This document shows positions 8,846 through 17,592 of a stretch of DNA of 49,803 bases, piece after piece. How positions within the stretch are numbered: position 1 is the stretch's first letter; every line of letters begins with the position of its first letter. This stretch comes from Colwellia sp. Lineage in GTDB: Bacteria > Pseudomonadota > Gammaproteobacteria > Enterobacterales > Alteromonadaceae. The stretch lies in assembly GCA_016765685.1 (NCBI GenBank), contig JAESPR010000085.1, positions 1 to 49,803 of the forward strand, given 5' to 3'. The notes below the pieces were generated by a model. The model was not told the DNA's origin and searched no databases. It saw nothing but the letters and a program-made list of their open reading frames with translations. A program made the translations under genes and the position numbers.

Positions 8846-9364
8846 ATGACTGAACTCACGCTAACCTTGTCGCCCTTATCGGCAGAAGCGTTTATACCTT
8901 TTGGTGATGTAATTGAATTGTCTGAAAACAATAAGGTTATCGACATCAATTATGGTTTAACAAAACGCCATCATGACTTAGCTAATGTTGATGTGGGTGA
9001 TAATGACGGTAAAGCGATCATTAGTTTGTTTCATAGCAACCCGATAACTTTACCCTTTGAAGTAAAAATAATGGAACGTCACCCGCTCGGATCGCAAGCT
9101 TTTTTACCATTACAAGATCAAAAACAAGGCAATGCTTATGTGATAATTGTAGCGCCCGCAGGTGAATTTGAACAAGCAAATCTGCAGGCGTTTTTAGCAC
9201 AACCTAATCAAGGCGTTAATTATCATAAAGGCACTTGGCACCACTATTGTTTGGTTTTAAACCAAACCACCACTTTTGCCGTTATAGATAGAGGCGGCGA
9301 AGGCAATAATTGTGATGAAGTTGAGATCAATGATGGCGTAACCATTCGCGTGATTGAGTCGTAA
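8846..9364 (+). CDS. allA: Ureidoglycolate lyase
   Basis: Cleaves ureidoglycolate to glyoxylate and urea. The 172-residue cupin-like protein shows the AllA pattern: PLSAEAFIPFGDVI at the start, HSNPITLPFEVKIMERHPLGSQAFLPL (read as a central block around residues 63-90), and NYHKGTWHHYCLVL (about 125-138) with clustered His residues. It starts 3 nt after uraH. With allantoicase this defines the urea-releasing branch, whose glyoxylate feeds the gcl operon downstream. Confidence 0.93.
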   Translation: MTELTLTLSPLSAEAFIPFGDVIELSENNKVIDINYGLTKRHHDLANVDVGDNDGKAIISLFHSNPITLPFEVKIMERHPLGSQAFLPLQDQKQGNAYVIIVAPAGEFEQANLQAFLAQPNQGVNYHKGTWHHYCLVLNQTTTFAVIDRGGEGNNCDEVEINDGVTIRVIES

Positions 9365-9412
9365 TGGGTAAATAATAACCAAATAAATAATAAGTAGTAA
9401 AGAGGTACCAAC

Positions 9413-10729
9413 ATGATCACCGCACACCGAGCTAGCATATTGCATTTTTTAGCTGATCCCGATCTAGTAAAACAAGGCAATGTCGCCCTTGAAGCGTGTT
9501 ATCAATATTTTGATGATGGTTTACTTATAACTGAAAACGGCCATGTAAAGGCCGTTGGTGATGCCAAAGCTTTATTGGCAACACTTAACCGTGATATAAA
9601 AGTTCATGATCATACTAACTGCTTGATTATGCCAGGTTTTATCGATACCCATATTCACTATCCACAAACTGAAATGATTGCCGCTTACGGAGAACAACTT
9701 TTAGAATGGTTAGAAAAATATACTTTTCCTACCGAAGAACAATTTGAAGATGAAGATTATGCCCGTGATATTGCCGAGCGCTTTTTAGATGAATTATTAC
9801 GCGCCGGAACCACCACCGCCTTAGTTTTTGGTACCGTTCACAAAGCCTCAGTTGACGCCTTTTTTAAAGCTTGTGAAACACGTGATTTACGCATGATTGC
9901 GGGTAAAGTAATGATGGACAGCAATGCGCCGGATAACTTAACTGATACGCCAGAATCATCTTATATCGACAGTAAAGCCTTGATTGAAAAGTGGCATAAT
10001 AAAGGCCGTTTACGCTATGCGGTAACACCCCGTTTCTCGCCAACGTGTAGCGAAGCACAGTTACAAAAAGCAGGACAGTTACTTAGCGAACATAGCGATG
10101 TTTATATGCATACCCATTTGTCTGAAAACCTCAATGAAGTGGCGTGGGTAAAAGAGTTATTTCCTGAACGTAAAAACTATTTAGATACTTATGATCATGC
10201 CGGATTATTAGGTAAGCGTAGTGTGTTTGCGCATTGTATTCACCTTGACGATGATGAATGGCAACGCATGAGCGATAGCCAGTCAAACATCGCCTTTTGT
10301 CCAACGTCTAATTTATTTTTAGGCAGTGGGTTTTTTCACTTAAGTCGCGCAGTAAAACAAAATATTTCGGTAGGTTTGGGTACTGACGTCGGCGGCGGCA
10401 CGAGCTTTTCAATGTTACAAACCTTAAATGAAGCGTATAAAGTGCTGCAATTACGCGGTGAACAATTATCACCTTTTAAAGGTTTGTACTTAGCCACACT
10501 GGGCGGTGCTAAAACATTAGATATGGATGATTTAATTGGTAATTTTGTCACCGGCAAAGAAGCAGATTTTATTGTGATGGACAAAGCAAGTACACCGTTA
10601 ATGAAATTTAGAATGAGCAAATGCAAAGACCTATTCGAGCAGTTATTTGTTTTTAGCATGTTAGGTGATGACCGAGCGATAAAAGAAACGTGGTCAGCCG
10701 GAAAAATGGTGCATGCGCGCGATAAATAA
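9413..10729 (+). CDS. guaD: Guanine deaminase
   Basis: Converts guanine to xanthine and ammonia, supplying XdhAB. Amidohydrolase motifs are PGFIDTHIHYPQ (metal His near residue 79), MHTHLSEN (about 232-239), FAHCIHL (about 272) and LGTDVGGGTSFSML (about 323-336, with the metal Asp). The sequence EQLLEWLEKYTFPTE after the first metal motif is characteristic of GuaD. The 438 residues are normal and a good AGAGGT Shine-Dalgarno precedes the ATG. It is distinct from the 8-oxoguanine deaminase at 20695. Confidence 0.95.
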   Translation: MITAHRASILHFLADPDLVKQGNVALEACYQYFDDGLLITENGHVKAVGDAKALLATLNRDIKVHDHTNCLIMPGFIDTHIHYPQTEMIAAYGEQLLEWLEKYTFPTEEQFEDEDYARDIAERFLDELLRAGTTTALVFGTVHKASVDAFFKACETRDLRMIAGKVMMDSNAPDNLTDTPESSYIDSKALIEKWHNKGRLRYAVTPRFSPTCSEAQLQKAGQLLSEHSDVYMHTHLSENLNEVAWVKELFPERKNYLDTYDHAGLLGKRSVFAHCIHLDDDEWQRMSDSQSNIAFCPTSNLFLGSGFFHLSRAVKQNISVGLGTDVGGGTSFSMLQTLNEAYKVLQLRGEQLSPFKGLYLATLGGAKTLDMDDLIGNFVTGKEADFIVMDKASTPLMKFRMSKCKDLFEQLFVFSMLGDDRAIKETWSAGKMVHARDK

Positions 10730-10808
10730 AGTCTAGAAAATTAATCAAATAATTCATGACTCATGATTTACAAAAGAATTAAACATAAAAATTTAAGGTA
10801 GAGGAAGT

Positions 10809-12002
10809 ATGGAAAGTTACATTATTGACTGGTTCAGTCTTATATTTCGCTGGCTGCATGTGATCACCGGTATTGCATGGATCGGCGCGTCATTTTATTT
10901 TGTCTGGTTAGACAACAGTTTAGAAAACCCGCCGCAATGGAAGAAAGACAAGGGTATTAAAGGTGATCTTTGGTCAATTCACGGCGGTGGTATTTACGAA
11001 GTTGCTAAGTATAAATTAGCGCCAGAACAAATGCCGGCTACCCTACATTGGTTTAAATGGGAAGCTTATACGACATGGTTAACGGGCATGATATTGTTAT
11101 CCATAATTTATTATTTAGGCGCCGATGCCTATTTAATTGACAAACAAGTGGCTGATTTAACCCAGTTTCAAGCCATAACGATTGGCTTAGGTTTCATTAC
11201 CTTTAGTTGGATATTGTATGAGGCTTTATGCTCAAGCCCATTAGGTAAAAATAGTACGGTAATTGCGGTAATACTAGCGCTTGCCGCTGTTGCTATTTCC
11301 TATGCATTAGCGCATCTGTTTAGTGGTCGCGGAGCTTACATTCATTTTGGTGCCATTATTGGCACCTTAATGGCGGGTAATGTTTTTCGCGTGATCATGC
11401 CATCACAACGTGCCTTAATTGCGGCAATAGAAAAAGGTGAAGCGCCGGATCCTAAATGGGGCGCAAAAGCAAAACTTCATTCAACTCATAATACTTATCT
11501 AACCTTGCCATTAATATTTATTATGATCAGCAGTCACTACCCCATGACCTATGCACACCAATTCAACTGGGTGATATTATTAGTGATTGTGGCTATTACC
11601 GCCTTAGCTCGGCAATACTTTGTGCTTGAACATAAAAAAATCCATAAACCCTCTATTTTATTTGCCGCCGCGGCCGCTACGTTAGCGTTAGCCATAGCCA
11701 TAGCACCAAAACAAATTGAAGTTAAAACGGTTGCACCAGAAGACAAAGCTCAGCTTGTGATTGATGCTCAGCAAATCATTGCACAGCGTTGTAGCACTTG
11801 TCATTCAGCAACCCCTACCGATGAAGTTTTTACCGTGGCACAAGCCGGTGTATTACTTGATACCACAGCGCAAATGCAGCAATGGGCACCACGTATTAAA
11901 GCACGTACTATTGATACCCATGATATGCCGTTTATGAATAAAACGAATATGACAGCAGATGAACGCATGGTTATCGCCCGGTGGCTTAGCACGCTGAAAT
12001 AA
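10809..12002 (+). CDS. puuD: Membrane urate oxidase PuuD with C-terminal cytochrome c domain
   Basis: Predicted to oxidise urate to 5-hydroxyisourate, passing electrons to its own cytochrome c and on to the respiratory chain. About eight hydrophobic segments occupy residues 1-300, starting with FRWLHVITGIAWIGASFYFVW, which is the PuuD N-terminal pattern. The C-terminal domain holds one haem-binding CSTCH motif (about residue 331) and a later DMPFMNKTNMT segment with a candidate Met ligand. No soluble uricase or FAD-type HpxO is in the window, so PuuD fills this step. It has a strong Shine-Dalgarno (GAGGAAGT). Confidence 0.9.
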   Translation: MESYIIDWFSLIFRWLHVITGIAWIGASFYFVWLDNSLENPPQWKKDKGIKGDLWSIHGGGIYEVAKYKLAPEQMPATLHWFKWEAYTTWLTGMILLSIIYYLGADAYLIDKQVADLTQFQAITIGLGFITFSWILYEALCSSPLGKNSTVIAVILALAAVAISYALAHLFSGRGAYIHFGAIIGTLMAGNVFRVIMPSQRALIAAIEKGEAPDPKWGAKAKLHSTHNTYLTLPLIFIMISSHYPMTYAHQFNWVILLVIVAITALARQYFVLEHKKIHKPSILFAAAAATLALAIAIAPKQIEVKTVAPEDKAQLVIDAQQIIAQRCSTCHSATPTDEVFTVAQAGVLLDTTAQMQQWAPRIKARTIDTHDMPFMNKTNMTADERMVIARWLSTLK

Positions 12003-12007
12003 ATATG

Positions 12008-12075
12008 GCGGTTTACCGCAGGTGCAGGCGCGACAAAGGTCGTGCTTCACTTCGTTCGTGACGACCGACAAAAAA
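12008..12075. repeat. Hairpin-rich intergenic repeat after puuD (REP-like), possible terminator
   Basis: A short hairpin GCGG-TTTA-CCGC (12008-12019) is followed by a larger inverted repeat with GGTCGT (12038-12043) pairing ACGACC (12061-12066) around a CTTCACTTCGTTCG-type loop, and then an A/T-rich tail. The sequence style (GTCG ends, internal TTCG/GCGA) resembles the element at 47720-47796. It may terminate the long purine operon, though the T run is not directly after the stem. Confidence 0.4.
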
Positions 12076-12162
12076 TTTATTTTCAACCTTGTGCAAATAT
12101 AGCAACATTTAATTAAGCGCTTAGTTACACTAGTTTCTTTATCAATAAATCTAGCGATTATT

Positions 12163-12969
12163 ATGGCTTTAGATAACACAAAGAAAATCGCCACAAAAAA
12201 ATCCTCTGCTGGTCAGGTGCAGTCATTAGCACGAGGATTAGCTATATTAACAAGCTTGTCTGAAGCCGATAGTAGCCTTAGCCTGTCACAGATTTGTGAA
12301 CACGTTTTATTAGCTTCTTCAACGGTTCATCGCTTGTTAACCAGCTTAGAGCAGCAAGGTTTTGTTGCCCAAGATCAACATCGGGGTAAATGGTCTATTG
12401 GCGTGCAAGCATTTAATGTGGGTAATGGTTATTTAAAAACCCGTGATGTTGCGGCCATTGCCAGACCTTTTATGCGCGACTTAATGGAACAAACAGGCGA
12501 AACCTCCAATCTAGGTTTACTCGACGGCGCTACTTCGGTATTAATTGCCCAAGTTGAATGCAAAGAAATGATGCGAATGGTTGCTACGTTAGGTGGTAGA
12601 ACACCCGCCCATGCCAGTGGTATTGGTAAAGCGTTGCTTTCTCAACAAAGTGATAGACAAATAAAACAGTTATTCAAAGATGAAAATTTAACTTATTTAA
12701 CCGATAAAACTATTACTAAAGTTGTTCACTTGCTCACCCATTTGCATGACATTAAAAGTCGCACCTATAGTATTGATGATGAAGAACAATCTAGTGGTTT
12801 ACGCTGTATTGCCGCTAATATATATGATGAACACAGCGAGGCTATTGCGGCGATTTCTATTTCTGGCCCCAGATTAAGAATTACTGATGAGCGCGTGGCG
12901 AAGCTAGGAAAATGTGTCGTGGAGACCGCGGCGGCTATTTCAGAAGCTATTGGCGGCCATCAACTTTAA
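12163..12969 (+). CDS. IclR-family transcriptional regulator, probable regulator of the allantoin/glyoxylate genes
   Basis: The N-terminal winged helix-turn-helix spans about residues 20-80 (SLARGLAILTSLSEADSSLS, then STVHRLLTSLEQQGFV), and the C-terminal IclR effector domain about 90-265 (RPFMRDLMEQTGETSNLGLL, GRTPAHASGIGKALL, GLRCIAANIYD). The AllR branch of this family senses glyoxylate and allantoin in enterobacteria, and the position between the ureide and gcl genes fits such a role, but the effector cannot be read from sequence. No clear Shine-Dalgarno is seen. It converges on the HbpS-like gene, with a shared terminator between. Confidence 0.85.
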   Translation: MALDNTKKIATKKSSAGQVQSLARGLAILTSLSEADSSLSLSQICEHVLLASSTVHRLLTSLEQQGFVAQDQHRGKWSIGVQAFNVGNGYLKTRDVAAIARPFMRDLMEQTGETSNLGLLDGATSVLIAQVECKEMMRMVATLGGRTPAHASGIGKALLSQQSDRQIKQLFKDENLTYLTDKTITKVVHLLTHLHDIKSRTYSIDDEEQSSGLRCIAANIYDEHSEAIAAISISGPRLRITDERVAKLGKCVVETAAAISEAIGGHQL

Positions 12970-12990
12970 ATATAACTTGCCTATAAATAC

Positions 12991-13024
12991 TAAAGGGACT
13001 AATACCTCAAATATAGTCCCTTTA
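12991..13024. terminator. Bidirectional terminator between the iclR-type gene and the hbpS-like gene
   Basis: TAAAGGGACT (12991-13000) pairs perfectly with AGTCCCTTTA (13015-13024) around a 14-nt loop. A 10-bp stem between two convergent genes with A/T edges on both sides fits a bidirectional factor-independent terminator. Confidence 0.8.
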
Positions 13025-13039
13025 ATCGTGTTAGCTTAG

Positions 13040-13471
13040 TTAAGCCTCTGCCCTTAGTCCGGCATAAAGAATACCCGCAAGGGCACACTGCTCATCAATT
13101 TCTGACGTATCTCCGGTAATACCAACGGCGCCAATAATGCTGTTTTCTGCATCTCTAATTAAGACCCCCCCAGGAACAGGTACTAGGTTGCCATGAGCCA
13201 TGGTTGTTAATGCAGACATGAAGGCGGGCCTTTCATTGGCAACATCACCTAAAACACGTGAAGACATGCCCATGCCTATTGCTCCCCATGCTTTGGCAAT
13301 GGCAATGTCAATGCGCATAATACTAGCATCATCTTGCCGTTTGAATGCTTTTAAATGTCCACCGGCATCTAATACTGCGACGGTTAACGGTGGAGCATTT
13401 AATTCTGCGCCTAAAGCCAACGCCCCTGCTATTATTTGAGAAGACTTCTCAAGATCTAATTTCATTGTCAT
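13040..13471 (-). CDS. GlcG/HbpS family protein
   Basis: A 143-residue cytoplasmic protein covered by the GlcG/HbpS (DUF336) domain: PLTVAVLDAGGHLKAFKRQD (about 24-43), the conserved IAIAKAWGAIGMGMSS segment (about 57-72), VPVPGGVLIRD (about 97) and the GAVGITGDTSEIDEQC end (about 114-129). Members bind haem or small carboxylates in a few studied cases, and are often found next to glycolate or glyoxylate genes; the biochemical role here is unknown. It is transcribed away from gcl, with a clear AGGAAGGT ribosome binding site. Confidence 0.85.
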   Translation of the reverse strand: MTMKLDLEKSSQIIAGALALGAELNAPPLTVAVLDAGGHLKAFKRQDDASIMRIDIAIAKAWGAIGMGMSSRVLGDVANERPAFMSALTTMAHGNLVPVPGGVLIRDAENSIIGAVGITGDTSEIDEQCALAGILYAGLRAEA

Positions 13472-13588
13472 AACTTACCTTCCTATTAATTAATATACCT
13501 AAACGATTTGTAAATTTAGTGTTGAAAGAACCTCCTAAAAGCACTTAGGTATATTTTTTAATCCAGCAGAACTACATTTTATTTTCAG

Positions 13589-13643
13589 TTTTTAAGTGCG
13601 TTTTTAAGTGCGTTTTTAAGTGCGTTTTTAAGTGCGTTTTTAA
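13589..13643. repeat. 12-bp tandem repeat, four full copies plus a partial
   Basis: TTTTTAAGTGCG repeats exactly at 13589, 13601, 13613 and 13625, followed by a partial TTTTTAA at 13637. It lies between the divergent hbpS-like and gcl promoters. A perfect array of this kind is prone to copy-number change by slippage. Confidence 0.95.
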
Positions 13644-13786
13644 ATATTTCAAAAAAATTTAGTTTTTAAAATCATGTTGTTCCGTTATAAACCTACAAAA
13701 AACCAGTGTTAATATTGTCGTATTTATTTGATATTAAACAAGTAAAATGTCAATTCCCACATTATGGAATCAATTTGCAAATAAAG

Positions 13787-13815
13787 TTGACACGAGTGAC
13801 AAGAATTCATATTAT
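13787..13815 (+). promoter_or_regulatory. Sigma70 promoter of the gcl operon
   Basis: Consensus -35 TTGACA (13787-13792), a 17-nt spacer and -10 TATTAT (13810-13815). The -35 overlaps TTGACACGAGTGACAA (13787-13802), in which TGACA occurs twice with 4 nt between; the same pentamer spacing is seen in the palindromes upstream of xdhA and of the ABC operon. Confidence 0.6.
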
Positions 13816-13923
13816 CAATAAAACGAAATAGGTCAACACAAATATTCACTAAATCACTCGATTAAAAAACAATCAAGGTGGCGATGTTGAACCAAGCATT
13901 ATTAATATTTTATGGAGCAGGTT

Positions 13924-15711
13924 ATGCCAAAAATGAGAGCTTTAGACGCAGCAGTAAAAATTTTAGAACTTGAAGGGGTAACCCAAGCTTTTGGTGTACC
14001 CGGTGCCGCCATTAATCCTTTTTATGATGGTTTGAGACAAAACGGCACCATTAGTCATGTATTAGCGAGACATGTGGAAGGTGCATCGCATATGGCTGAA
14101 GGTTATACCCGCACTAAAGCAGGCAATATTGGTGTGTGTTTGGGCACTTCAGGCCCAGCGGGTACTGACATGGTGACTGCACTTTATTCTGCGTCTGCGG
14201 ATTCAATTCCCATTCTATGTATTACCGGCCAAGCCCCACGTGCTCGTTTGCACAAAGAAGATTTTCAAGCGGTGGATATTGCAGCCATTGTTGAACCGGT
14301 CACTAAATGGACCACCACAGTATTAGAGCCGGGGCAAGTGCCGGGAGTTTTTCAGAAGGCTTTTCATTTAATGCGCTCTGGGCGCCCAGGCCCAGTACTG
14401 ATTGATTTACCTATTGATGTGCAAATGGCTGAAATTGATTTCGACCCTGCAACGTATCAATCTTTAGCTCCCTATAAACCTCAAGCAACGCGTGCACAAA
14501 TTGAAAAAGCCATGCAAATGCTTAATGAACAAGCAAGACCCTTAATTGTTTCAGGTGGAGGGGTTATTAATGCCGATGCGGCTGATTTGTTAGTTGAGTT
14601 TGCAGAAATTACCGGTGTGCCGGTTATTCCTACGTTAATGGGCTGGGGAACGATTCCCGATGATCATCCCTTAATGGCCGGTATGGTAGGACTACAAACC
14701 TCGCACCGTTACGGCAATGCTACTATGTTAGCGTCTAGCTTTGTCATGGGCATAGGTAACCGTTGGGCTAACCGCCATACGGGTTCGGTTGAGGTTTATA
14801 CTAAAGACAGAACATTTGTTCATATTGATATAGAGCCGACCCAAATTGGTCGCGTATTTACCCCAGATTTTGGTATCACTTCTGATGCCCATGCGGCACT
14901 AACCTTACTGGTAGAAGTAGCCAAAGAGTGGCAAAAAGAAGGCAAATTAGCCGATCGAAGTGAATGGCTTACTCAGTGTCAAAACCGTAAAAAAACCATG
15001 CAACGTAAAACTAATTTCGAAGAAGTACCGATGAAACCTCATCGTGTTTATCAAGAAATGAACAAAGCCTTTAGTAAAGATACTTGTTATGTCACCACTA
15101 TAGGTTTATCACAAATTGCCGGCGCACAATTTTTACACGTTTATAAACCACGCCATTGGATCAATTGTGGTCAAGCAGGGCCTTTAGGTTGGACCGTGCC
15201 TGCGGCATTAGGTGTGTGCGCGGCAGACCCAAACAAAGAAGTAGTCGCACTTTCAGGTGATTATGACTTCCAATTCATGATTGAAGAATTAGCCGTTGGT
15301 GCACAATTCAACCTGCCATACATTCATGTGGTGGTTAATAACGCCTATTTAGGGTTAATTCGTCAAGCGCAACGTGGTTTTGACATGGATTATTGTGTGC
15401 AACTTGCTTTTGAAAATATTAATGCTCCTGAGCTTGGTAGTTATGGGGTTGACCATGTTGCCGTAGTGGAAGGTTTAGGCTGTAAAGCGATTAGAGTGCG
15501 CAACCCCGATGAAATAGCGCCTGCTTTTAAAGAAGCAAGAGCTTTGATGGCAGAGTTTAAAGTGCCCGTTGTCGTTGAAGTTATTTTAGAAAACGTGACC
15601 AACATTTCTATGGGCACAGAAATTGACAATATTAATGAATTTGAGCCTCTAGCAAAAAGTGCAGCCGATGCACCAACGGCTATTACATTACTTGAAGACT
15701 CGAAACAATAA
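13924..15711 (+). CDS. gcl: Glyoxylate carboligase (tartronate-semialdehyde synthase)
   Basis: Joins two glyoxylates to tartronate semialdehyde and CO2, using thiamine diphosphate. The three domains of the ThDP enzyme family are visible: the N-terminal PYR domain ([32 protein letters not shown]), a central domain, and the C-terminal PP domain with [13 protein letters not shown] and VVNNAYLG (about 433-470). The start at 13924 is chosen over an in-frame ATG at 13912 because it follows GGAGCAGG by 2-5 nt and gives the usual MPKMRA-type N-terminus. The start of a four-gene operon with hyi, glxR and glycerate kinase. Confidence 0.95.
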   Translation: MPKMRALDAAVKILELEGVTQAFGVPGAAINPFYDGLRQNGTISHVLARHVEGASHMAEGYTRTKAGNIGVCLGTSGPAGTDMVTALYSASADSIPILCITGQAPRARLHKEDFQAVDIAAIVEPVTKWTTTVLEPGQVPGVFQKAFHLMRSGRPGPVLIDLPIDVQMAEIDFDPATYQSLAPYKPQATRAQIEKAMQMLNEQARPLIVSGGGVINADAADLLVEFAEITGVPVIPTLMGWGTIPDDHPLMAGMVGLQTSHRYGNATMLASSFVMGIGNRWANRHTGSVEVYTKDRTFVHIDIEPTQIGRVFTPDFGITSDAHAALTLLVEVAKEWQKEGKLADRSEWLTQCQNRKKTMQRKTNFEEVPMKPHRVYQEMNKAFSKDTCYVTTIGLSQIAGAQFLHVYKPRHWINCGQAGPLGWTVPAALGVCAADPNKEVVALSGDYDFQFMIEELAVGAQFNLPYIHVVVNNAYLGLIRQAQRGFDMDYCVQLAFENINAPELGSYGVDHVAVVEGLGCKAIRVRNPDEIAPAFKEARALMAEFKVPVVVEVILENVTNISMGTEIDNINEFEPLAKSAADAPTAITLLEDSKQ

Positions 15712-15742
15712 CGCTTAACAATAGCAAACAGAGGAAAAGAAA

Positions 15743-16549
15743 ATGCCAAAATTAAACGCTAATTTATCAATGATGTTTACCGAACTTGACTTTTTAGACC
15801 GGTTTGCGGCGGCGGCCAAAGCAGGGTTCAAAGGGGTGGAATATTTATTCCCTTATGATTTTGATACCAATGAAATTGAAAAGCGCCTCGTTGACAATAA
15901 CCTTACGCAAGTACTGTTTAACTTGCCCGCAGGTGATTGGGAGGCAGGTGAACGGGGCATTGCTTGCTTACCCGACCGGGTCAAAGAATTCCGTCAAGGT
16001 GTTGATTTAGCCATTGCTTACAGCAAAGTATTAAAATGTCAGCAATGCAATATTTTAGCGGGCATAGTGCCTGAAGGTGTCACTTTAGAAGAAGCGGAGC
16101 AAACTTTTATAGAGAATTTAAAGTACGCGGCACCTCGGTTAAAAAAAGCCGGTATTCGCTGCTTGATTGAAGCGATTAATACTCGTGATATTCCCGGTTT
16201 CTTCCTAAACAATACCGAGCAAACTTTAGCGATAATCGAGCAAGCAGGCAGCGACAATTTATTTTATCAATACGACATTTATCATATGCAAATAATGGAA
16301 GGCGATATTACTCCTACTATTAGCAAGCATTTAAGCAAAATTTCTCATGTGCAATTAGCCGATAATCCCGGTCGTCATGAGCCGGGTACAGGAGAAATTA
16401 ACTATCACTTTATTTTCAAATTCCTCGATGAAATCAATTATCAAGGTTGGCTTGGTTGTGAATACAAACCCCTAACTTCAACTGAAGAAGGTTTGCATTG
16501 GTTAACAACACATCAGGTTTTATCAACAGACAATACAAACGTAAGTTAA
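15743..16549 (+). CDS. hyi: Hydroxypyruvate isomerase
   Basis: Interconverts tartronate semialdehyde and hydroxypyruvate. A TIM-barrel of the xylose-isomerase-like family; marks include KLNANLSMMFTELDFLDRF, AGFKGVEYLFPYDF, the catalytic Glu in CLIEAINTRDIPGFF (about 138-152), YDIYHMQIMEGD (about 178) and QLADNPGRHEPGTGEINY (about 207-224). The 268 residues are slightly longer than the usual 258. A good AGAGGAAAAG site precedes it, 31 nt after gcl. Confidence 0.95.
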   Translation: MPKLNANLSMMFTELDFLDRFAAAAKAGFKGVEYLFPYDFDTNEIEKRLVDNNLTQVLFNLPAGDWEAGERGIACLPDRVKEFRQGVDLAIAYSKVLKCQQCNILAGIVPEGVTLEEAEQTFIENLKYAAPRLKKAGIRCLIEAINTRDIPGFFLNNTEQTLAIIEQAGSDNLFYQYDIYHMQIMEGDITPTISKHLSKISHVQLADNPGRHEPGTGEINYHFIFKFLDEINYQGWLGCEYKPLTSTEEGLHWLTTHQVLSTDNTNVS

Positions 16550-16573
16550 ACACAATATTTTTGGAGAAAAATG

Positions 16574-17458
16574 ATGAAAATTGGATTTATTGGTACCGGC
16601 ATTATGGGTTTGCCTATGGCGCAGCATTTACAAAATGCGGGGCATGAGCTTTATTTTTCAACACACTTTATTGAGGTGCCAAGCGAATTATTAATTGCGA
16701 GCGCTACCTGCTGTGCTTCAGCACAAGCAGTAGCACAACAAGCAGACATTATCATTATCATGGTGCCGGATACGCCGCATGTTGAAGATGTTCTTTTTTC
16801 AGAAAAAGGCGTAGCATCAGGTTTAAGCCAAGGAAAAATGGTTATCGATATGAGCTCTATTGCACCCATAGCGACGAAAACTTTTGCCAAACGCATTAAT
16901 GAATTGGGCTGCGAATATATTGATGCACCCGTTTCCGGTGGTGAAGTTGGCGCAAAAGCCGCCAGTTTAACTATAATGGTTGGCGGCAGTGAAGAAGGGT
17001 TTGCTCGTGCTAAACCATTATTAGCATTAATGGGTAAAAATATCACCTTGGTCGGCGGTAATGGTGATGGTCAAACTTGTAAAGTAGCGAATCAAATTAT
17101 TGTTGCCTTAAATATTGAAGCGATTAGTGAAGCCTTGGTTTTTGCTTCAAAAGCGGGCGCAGATCCGGCCAAAGTACGGACAGCATTAATGGGGGGGTTT
17201 GCTGCTTCAAAAATTTTAGAGGTGCATGGCGAACGTATGATCAAACGCACGTTTAATCCCGGTTTTAGAATTAGCCTACATCAAAAAGATTTGAATTTAG
17301 CGCTATCGGCAGCGAAAGAACTTGGCATGAGTTTACCCAATACCGCGACTACGCAACAACTGTTTAATACGTGCAGTGCTAATGGTGGCGGTGAGTTAGA
17401 TCATTCAGCCTTAGTACAGTCTATTGAACTAATGGCGAATCATAAGGTTACTGAATAG
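16574..17458 (+). CDS. glxR: Tartronate semialdehyde reductase (2-hydroxy-3-oxopropionate reductase)
   Basis: Reduces tartronate semialdehyde to D-glycerate with NAD(P)H. The beta-hydroxyacid dehydrogenase family pattern is clear: nucleotide-binding GFIGTGIMGLPMAQHL at the N-terminus, substrate motif DAPVSGGEVGAK (about 117-128) and the catalytic Lys region GDGQTCKVANQII (about 160-172). The ATG at 16574 (second of two adjacent Met codons; the first is 16571) gives the usual MKIGFIG start; both are within range of the GGAG site. It follows hyi by 24 nt. Confidence 0.95.
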   Translation: MKIGFIGTGIMGLPMAQHLQNAGHELYFSTHFIEVPSELLIASATCCASAQAVAQQADIIIIMVPDTPHVEDVLFSEKGVASGLSQGKMVIDMSSIAPIATKTFAKRINELGCEYIDAPVSGGEVGAKAASLTIMVGGSEEGFARAKPLLALMGKNITLVGGNGDGQTCKVANQIIVALNIEAISEALVFASKAGADPAKVRTALMGGFAASKILEVHGERMIKRTFNPGFRISLHQKDLNLALSAAKELGMSLPNTATTQQLFNTCSANGGGELDHSALVQSIELMANHKVTE

Positions 17459-17504
17459 GGCTTGATTTAATAAGAGAGCATACCGTTTAAGCAACGTTAA
17501 TATT

Positions 17505-17533
17505 GCCGCTAGGGATAATTGCTAAACTAGCGG
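17505..17533 (+). other. Weak hairpin between glxR and the glycerate kinase gene
   Basis: CCGCTAG (17506-17512) can pair with CTAGCGG (17527-17533) around a 14-nt loop in the 134-nt gap before the glycerate kinase gene. There is no T run, so it is more likely an mRNA processing or partial attenuation element than a full terminator; it may have no function. Confidence 0.3.
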
Positions 17534-17592
17534 TGCTATTTAGCGGATGTGTCGCTTAGTTATTATTTTGTCTCAGCGAAAGGAGGAAAAAT

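Larger units (their letters stand above)
13472..13923. other. 452-bp divergent control region between the hbpS-like gene and gcl
   Basis: No gene is visible. The region holds an 11-bp inverted repeat (AATATACCTAA 13492-13502, TTAGGTATATT 13545-13555), a 12-bp tandem array (13589-13643), and a near-consensus sigma70 promoter for gcl (13787-13815). An imperfect dyad TGGAATCAATTTGCA (13765-13779) recalls IclR-type operators (TGGAA-N5-TTCCA, one mismatch). Confidence 0.6.
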
